From Lachnospiraceae bacterium (GTDB lineage Bacteria > Bacillota > Clostridia > Lachnospirales > Lachnospiraceae), in assembly GCA_017526745.1 (NCBI GenBank), contig JAFXQX010000012.1:99607-163606 (forward strand): 64,000 nucleotides of DNA, in the 5' to 3' direction. The translations under genes and the position numbers were made by a program. The notes under the pieces were generated by a model that saw only the letters and a program-made list of their open reading frames with translations, did no database searches and was not told the origin of the DNA. Below are positions 59,447-64,000 of this stretch, piece after piece; positions within the stretch are counted from its first letter, which is position 1, and each line of letters opens with the position of its first letter.

Positions 59447-59746
59447 ATGAACACTGAGATAATAGATTATCTTAAGACACTGGCAAAAAGGGAACTCTTC
59501 TTTGTAAGCGTTGCAAATCTGTTTCTGTCGGCTGTGATAATCGTGTGCGGGATCTTTACGTTCCGGTCAGGAGCCTCGACACTGATGTATGCTGTGATGT
59601 TCGCATGCGCCACAATGGTACTTGCGCTTAACAGTTATAAGTGCTTCAGGCGCGGATCAAAAAACGGTCCGGTATTTGCAGCCCTGGCCGTACTGTTTGC
59701 GCTCATAACCGGGATATGCCTTTATGCTCTTTTCGGAGGAATATGA
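59447..59746 (+). CDS. Small membrane protein
   Basis: 99 aa with three membrane segments (VSVANLFLSAVIIVCGIFTF, MYAVMFACATMVLALNSY, PVFAALAVLFALITGICLYAL) and a short basic loop. Function unknown. ATG 59447 is 6 nt after argF; its stop overlaps the next start by 1 nt. Conserved spacing with neighbours argues that it is real. Confidence 0.65.
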   Translation: MNTEIIDYLKTLAKRELFFVSVANLFLSAVIIVCGIFTFRSGASTLMYAVMFACATMVLALNSYKCFRRGSKNGPVFAALAVLFALITGICLYALFGGI

Positions 59747-60087
59747 TGAACAGGCCTGATGTTGTTTTGTGCGGAGCCAATTCATACGAGCAGAAATACT
59801 ATTTTAACGAGGATTTCAAAAAACTTCCCGAATCCATAAAGGATGAGCTTCATATCATATGCGTGCTCTTTACCGAGGAAGTCGGAGGAGTGTTCATGAT
59901 AGGCTTTGATGAGGAGAAGTCGCTTGTACTCGTAACCGATGCGGATGAGGGAGACCTTCTGTATGATGAGATAGGTGCCGGACTTCTCGTCAAGGAAGTG
60001 ACCAAGCGCAAACAGGATCTGTTCGAGTCACTTGAGATGTTTTATAAAACTTTTATATTGGGAGAAGAATATGTTACTGGTTCTTGA
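59746..60087 (+). CDS. Conserved hypothetical cytosolic protein
   Basis: 113 aa; GGAGG at 59735-59739 supports ATG 59746 (ATG 59743 also possible). Pattern: [78 protein letters not shown]. It resembles a Lachnospiraceae family of unknown function that I recall as DUF6145, unverified. It overlaps coaX by 17 nt. Confidence 0.7.
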   Translation: MNRPDVVLCGANSYEQKYYFNEDFKKLPESIKDELHIICVLFTEEVGGVFMIGFDEEKSLVLVTDADEGDLLYDEIGAGLLVKEVTKRKQDLFESLEMFYKTFILGEEYVTGS

Positions 60088-60838
60088 TGTAGGAAACACA
60101 AATATCACTTGCGGGATTTATGACGGCGCGAATCTTACGACCACGTTCAGACTGATGAGCAAGACTCCGAGAACATCGGATGAGTTCGGGATGACGATAT
60201 GCTCCGTCGCGGAAAGGTGCGGGGCAGATGTTGCCGCTATCGACGGTGCCATAATCGCATCGGTTGTTCCGGATGTGATGCATTCGCTGATAGCCGGTGT
60301 GAAGAAGTATCTGAATATCAATCCTCTGGTCGTGGGACCCGGGGTTAAGACAGGCATCAATATCGATACGCCTAATCCGAAGGAGATCGGACCCGACAGG
60401 ATAGTTGATGCCGTGGCGGCATATGAGCTTTATGGCGGCCCGATACTCGTGCTCGATTTCGGAACGGCGACAACATACGATCTTGTTTCTGCAGACGGCA
60501 GTTTCAAGGCCGGTATCACGGCACCGGGCGTCAGGATCAGCGCACAGGCTCTTTGGACCGGAACGGCCAAGCTTCCGGAGATCGAGATCGCGATGCCCAG
60601 ATCGATCCTTGCGACCGATACGATATGGTCGATGCAGGCAGGACTGATGTACGGCCAGATCGGCCAGACCGAGTACATAATCAAACAGGTCAAAAAAGAG
60701 ACGGGGCTTGATGAGCTGAAGGTCGTTGCAACCGGCGGTCTCGGACGCCTTATCAGCAATGAGACCGACATGATAGACGAATACAACAGCGATCTTACGC
60801 TTGAAGGTTTAAGGCTGATCTATGCTAAAAATAGGTAG
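60071..60838 (+). CDS. coaX: Type III pantothenate kinase
   Basis: First step of coenzyme A synthesis; the type III enzyme is not feedback-inhibited. 255 aa from ATG 60071 with GGAGAAG 4 nt ahead. Motifs: [17 protein letters not shown] (phosphate), [39 protein letters not shown], and [11 protein letters not shown]. It overlaps its neighbours by 17 nt at both ends. Confidence 0.95.
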   Translation: MLLVLDVGNTNITCGIYDGANLTTTFRLMSKTPRTSDEFGMTICSVAERCGADVAAIDGAIIASVVPDVMHSLIAGVKKYLNINPLVVGPGVKTGINIDTPNPKEIGPDRIVDAVAAYELYGGPILVLDFGTATTYDLVSADGSFKAGITAPGVRISAQALWTGTAKLPEIEIAMPRSILATDTIWSMQAGLMYGQIGQTEYIIKQVKKETGLDELKVVATGGLGRLISNETDMIDEYNSDLTLEGLRLIYAKNR

Positions 60839-61781
60839 TGTAACACTTCCAAACAAATGGATTCTCGCACCGATGGCAGGGGTTTGTGACCTGCCATTTC
60901 GCGTGTTGTGCCATGAAGCCGGAGCCGGAATGACCTGTATGGAGATGATAAGTGCCAAGGCTATATACTACCGCAATAAGGCGACTGAGGAAATGATGGC
61001 GATCGATCCGTCGGAAGGTGTAGTCTCGCTTCAACTGTTCGGATCGGATCCTTCGATCATGGCCGATATGGCCCAAAAGATCGAGGAGCGTCCGTTTGCG
61101 ATCCTTGATATCAACATGGGATGCCCGGTCCCCAAGGTCGTAAATAACGGCGAGGGTTCGGCCCTTATGAAGGATCCCGCCCTTGCGGCCAGGATCATAC
61201 GATCGGTCTCGTCGGCAATAAGAAAGCCGGTAACGGTTAAGATAAGAAAAGGATTTGATGATGATCATGTAAATGCGGTCGAGATCGCAAAGCTTGCCGA
61301 GGAAAACGGGGCGGCAGCCGTAACGGTACACGGAAGGACCAGACAGCAGTACTATTACGGCACGGCGGATCGGGAGATCATACAAAAGGTAAAAGAAGCC
61401 GTATCTATCCCGGTCATCGGAAACGGAGATGTCGACTCGTATGAGAGTGCATGCGATATGATAAAACAGACGGGATGCGACGGCGTTATGATAGGACGCG
61501 CATGCCAGGGGAATCCGTGGATATTTGAAGAATTGTGTGCGAAAGAAGCCGGCAGGGATTGGACAAGGCCGGATAAGGAAACGGTTGCACGGATGATCCT
61601 TCGTCATGCCGGGATGCTCATTGAATGCAAGGGTGAATACATCGGGTCCCGGGAGATGCGAAAACATGCCGCCTGGTATACAAAAGGGTACGCCGGATCA
61701 TCCGCATTCAGAGGGAAACTTAACGAGGTGGAAACACTGGATGAATTAAGATATATAATGGATGATTTTCTGACCCTGTAA
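60822..61781 (+). CDS. dusB: tRNA-dihydrouridine synthase
   Basis: FMN enzyme reducing uridines in the tRNA D loop; 319 aa. [55 protein letters not shown] with the catalytic Cys, [52 protein letters not shown]. The coaX-dus order is common in Firmicutes. It is called DusB by overall resemblance; the modified position is not visible. Confidence 0.93.
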   Translation: MLKIGSVTLPNKWILAPMAGVCDLPFRVLCHEAGAGMTCMEMISAKAIYYRNKATEEMMAIDPSEGVVSLQLFGSDPSIMADMAQKIEERPFAILDINMGCPVPKVVNNGEGSALMKDPALAARIIRSVSSAIRKPVTVKIRKGFDDDHVNAVEIAKLAEENGAAAVTVHGRTRQQYYYGTADREIIQKVKEAVSIPVIGNGDVDSYESACDMIKQTGCDGVMIGRACQGNPWIFEELCAKEAGRDWTRPDKETVARMILRHAGMLIECKGEYIGSREMRKHAAWYTKGYAGSSAFRGKLNEVETLDELRYIMDDFLTL

Positions 61782-61797
61782 GAGTTGATAAAGTTTG

Positions 61798-61826
61798 TTG
61801 ACGGCAGTAAATGCTTGCGATATAAT
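61798..61826 (+). promoter_or_regulatory. Promoter of greA-lysS
   Basis: TTGACG (61798-61803), 17-nt spacer, TATAAT (61821-61826); the leader to ATG 61882 is about 50 nt. Confidence 0.8.
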
Positions 61827-61881
61827 GCGTTTATTGTTTAAATGACGTTCCTAAATAATTAAGAAGGGATGGGTTGTACTT

Positions 61882-62496
61882 ATGGAAGAAAAAAAGAATC
61901 TGATGTCTTATGAAAAGCTTCGTGAACTCGAGGCTGAACGCGATGAGAGGAAGGAAGTCATCAGAGCCGAGATAGCACAGAAGATCAAAGAGGCCCGCGA
62001 GCAGGGAGACCTTTCCGAAAATGCCGAGTATGATGCTGCCAAGGATGAGCAGAGAGAGAACGAGCTTCGTATAGAAGAGATCGAGTCCATACTCAAGAAT
62101 GCCGAAGTATATCTTGAGGAAGACGTTGCAAAAGATGCGGTCGGTCTCGGAAGCACGGTGACTCTTCTTGATATTGAATATAATGAAGAAGTTGTTTATA
62201 AGATCGTCGGTTCCACTGAGGTTGACAGCCTTAACGGCAGGATCTCGAACGAATCCCCGGTAGGAAAGGCTATCGTCGGAGCCAAGAAGGGTGCGACCAT
62301 AACAGTTGACACTCCTGCCGGACAGATCAAATACAAGATCCTTAAGGTGGAAAAACCCGCAGGTGCAAAGAGCACAAAGAGTCCCAAGAAGACCGAGGAA
62401 AAGGCTCCCGCCAAGACTGCGGCAAAGAGCGCAACAAAGACCGCATCCAAGTCTTCAGCGGCTAAGACTACCACAAAGAAGAAGGCAGATAAATAA
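61882..62496 (+). CDS. greA: Transcription elongation factor GreA with basic C-terminal tail
   Basis: 204 aa. GreA rescues backtracked RNA polymerase by stimulating transcript cleavage. The coiled-coil hairpin (about 1-75) contains the tip acidic residues in EQGDLSENAEYDAAKDEQRE. The FKBP-like C-domain (about 80-155) has GSTVTLLDI, STEVDSLNGRISNESPVGKA and VDTPAGQIKYKILKVE. Normal GreA ends here; this protein adds about 49 residues made almost only of Lys, Ala, Thr, Ser and Pro, like histone H1 tails. It overlaps lysS by 1 nt (TAATG). Confidence 0.94.
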   Translation: MEEKKNLMSYEKLRELEAERDERKEVIRAEIAQKIKEAREQGDLSENAEYDAAKDEQRENELRIEEIESILKNAEVYLEEDVAKDAVGLGSTVTLLDIEYNEEVVYKIVGSTEVDSLNGRISNESPVGKAIVGAKKGATITVDTPAGQIKYKILKVEKPAGAKSTKSPKKTEEKAPAKTAAKSATKTASKSSAAKTTTKKKADK

Positions 62497-64000
62497 TGGG
62501 AAATCCGAATCCTGATAAGAACGGCAAGGAACCTGATCTTAATCAGATACTTAAGAATAAAAGAGAGAAACTCGCAAATCTTCAGGCGGCAGGCAGGGAT
62601 CCGTTTGTCATAACAAAGTATGACCAGACCGATCACACGACTGACGCCAAAGCAGCTTTTGAGGAGCTCGAAAAGAAGGGCGACATTGAAAATGCCGAAC
62701 CGATCAATGTAAGCATTGCCGGACGTATCATGCTCAAGCGTGTTATGGGCAAGGCTTCATTCATGAACGTAAAGGATCTTAAGGGAGACCTTCAGGTATA
62801 TGTCTCAAGGGATTCGCTTGGAGATGAGCCTTATGCCGAGTTCAAGAAGTTTGAACCCGGAGATATCGTCGGTGTTAAGGGTTATATGTTCAGGACACAG
62901 ATGGGTGAAATATCTGTTCATGCTTCATCTGTAGTACTACTGTCCAAGAACCTCCAGCCGCTTCCCGAAAAATTCCACGGACTGACAAATACTGATATGC
63001 GTTACCGTCAGAGATATGTCGATCTTATTATGAATGATACTTCGAGAGATACTTTTATCAAGAGATCGAAGATCATATCAACGATACGTAAGTATCTTGA
63101 CGGACAGGGATTCATGGAAGTAGAGACCCCGATGCTTGTGGCAAATGCCGGAGGAGCAGCGGCGCGCCCGTTCATGACCCATTTTAATGCACTTGATGAG
63201 GATCTCAATCTTCGTATTTCACTTGAACTGTATCTTAAGAGGCTGATCGTCGGAGGCCTTGAAAGAGTATATGAGATAGGCCGCGTATTCAGAAATGAAG
63301 GACTTGATACAAGGCACAATCCCGAGTTCACACTCATGGAACTGTATCAGGCTTACACGGATTACAACGGGATGATGGATCTTACCGAGAACATGTTCCG
63401 CTATGTTGCCGAGGAAGTTCTTGGCACTACGAAGTTTACTTACGGTGACATTGAACTTGATTTCGGAAAGCCGTTTGAGCGCATAACCATGATAGATGCG
63501 ATCAAAAAGTATACTGGGATCGATTTTGACGAAGTGCCGGATACGGAAGCTGCCAAAAAGCTTGCCGATGAAAAGGATATCCACTACGAGCCGTATCACA
63601 AGAAGGGTGATATCATCAGCATGTTCTTTGAGGAGTTCGTTGAGGAAAAGCTCATCCAGCCTACGTTTGTTACCGACCATCCGGTTGAGATATCTCCTCT
63701 TACCAAGAGAAAATCTGACAGGCCGGATCTTGTTGAAAGATTTGAACTGTTCATTAATACATGGGAGATGTGTAACGCATATTCCGAGCTTAACGATCCG
63801 ATCGATCAGAGAGAGAGGTTTAAAGCGCAGGATGCTGCTGCGGCAGCGGGCGACGAGGAAGCCAATCACACAGATGAGGATTTCCTTAATGCGCTTGAGA
63901 TCGGAATGCCTCCGACAGGCGGTATCGGATACGGTATAGACAGGCTTACGATGCTGCTTACGAACAGTCCCGCCATTCGTGACGTTCTGCTCTTCCCGAC
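62496..64000 (+). CDS. lysS: Lysyl-tRNA synthetase, class II (3' end outside window)
   Basis: Charges tRNA-Lys. The frame runs from ATG 62496 to the window end (501 codons) without a stop. N-terminal OB anticodon-binding domain (about 65-170; VSIAGRIMLKRVMGKASFMN), then the class II core: motif 1 region RSKIISTIRKYLDGQGFMEV with ETPML, motif 2 YEIGRVFRNEGLDTRHNPEF, and motif 3 GIGYGIDRLTMLLTNSP followed by IRDVLLFP. Most of the family length is present; only the C-terminal tail is cut off. Confidence 0.96.
   Translation, partial: MGNPNPDKNGKEPDLNQILKNKREKLANLQAAGRDPFVITKYDQTDHTTDAKAAFEELEKKGDIENAEPINVSIAGRIMLKRVMGKASFMNVKDLKGDLQVYVSRDSLGDEPYAEFKKFEPGDIVGVKGYMFRTQMGEISVHASSVVLLSKNLQPLPEKFHGLTNTDMRYRQRYVDLIMNDTSRDTFIKRSKIISTIRKYLDGQGFMEVETPMLVANAGGAAARPFMTHFNALDEDLNLRISLELYLKRLIVGGLERVYEIGRVFRNEGLDTRHNPEFTLMELYQAYTDYNGMMDLTENMFRYVAEEVLGTTKFTYGDIELDFGKPFERITMIDAIKKYTGIDFDEVPDTEAAKKLADEKDIHYEPYHKKGDIISMFFEEFVEEKLIQPTFVTDHPVEISPLTKRKSDRPDLVERFELFINTWEMCNAYSELNDPIDQRERFKAQDAAAAAGDEEANHTDEDFLNALEIGMPPTGGIGYGIDRLTMLLTNSPAIRDVLLFP

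Noticed and set aside
60825..61667. A 280-codon open frame on the - strand
   Set aside because: Antisense to dusB with the composition typical of a mirrored frame (His/Arg/Tyr-rich); no supporting signals.

Overview
The window looks like a stretch of chromosome from a low-to-mid GC Firmicute, most likely a Lachnospiraceae-type clostridium. The reasons are SpoVG, a paired GlgC/GlgD set, a DnaD-like plus DnaC/DnaI-like primosome pair next to an unusually long PRPP synthetase, strong AGGAGG ribosome-binding sites, and TTGACA-17-TATAAT promoters. The genus cannot be fixed from the sequence alone.

Left chromosomal part (1-8960): the 3' end of UDP-galactopyranose mutase, then dnaE, pfkA, a SpoU/TrmH-family RNA methyltransferase and proC, all on the + strand and tightly packed. 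Two exported cell-wall hydrolases follow: SH3-SH3-SleB type with its own promoter, and a GH25 lysozyme. A tRNA-Gln(CTG) gene ends this part.

Mobile element (about 8961-29939, 21 kb): an integrative mobilizable element has entered the 3' end of the tRNA-Gln gene. A perfect 46-bp direct repeat of the tRNA 3' half (8915-8960 and 29894-29939) marks attL and attR. The left end carries a RepA_N-like initiator, a small unknown gene, a ParM-like actin ATPase, an oriT-like set of hairpins, MobC, a MOBP-type relaxase and a coiled-coil membrane protein whose gene overlaps the relaxase gene by 296 nt. The right end has an XRE regulator, two small excisionase-like HTH proteins and a tyrosine integrase. 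ATTAGCATA repeats lie inside both att sites. The cargo has five parts: (a) a BlaI/BlaR1-type repressor-receptor pair followed by seven small genes, including a FliD-C-like protein, a lipoprotein, and a protein homologous to the receptor's own C-terminal domain; (b) an ECF sigma factor with a single-pass membrane partner; (c) a PadR regulator with a HAAS-FtsW/RodA-like membrane protein; (d) an Abi_2/HEPN protein; (e) small unknowns. Cargo (a) is the best candidate for an undescribed system: an M56 receptor that apparently senses through a domain also made as a stand-alone protein in the same operon.

Right chromosomal part (29940-64000): a short possible gene remnant, a glycosyltransferase and an atypical radical-SAM protein; a MATE transporter fused to an anti-sigma-kinase-like ATPase domain; a small HAD protein; a DUF2156 protein, YkgJ-like cysteine-cluster protein, acyl-ACP thioesterase and LUD protein; then spoVG and glgCD on the - strand. 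Next comes murC. After it the primosome/PRPP/SAH hydrolase/pth/mfd operon starts behind a perfect DnaA box. fba follows with its own promoter and terminator. A cell-surface glycan cluster comes next (GT2, PglK/MsbA-like ABC flippase, GT2, DegT aminotransferase, GT11 fucosyltransferase). The window closes with NfeD-like, argF, two small genes, coaX, dusB, greA with a basic Lys/Ala/Thr tail, and lysS, which runs off the end.
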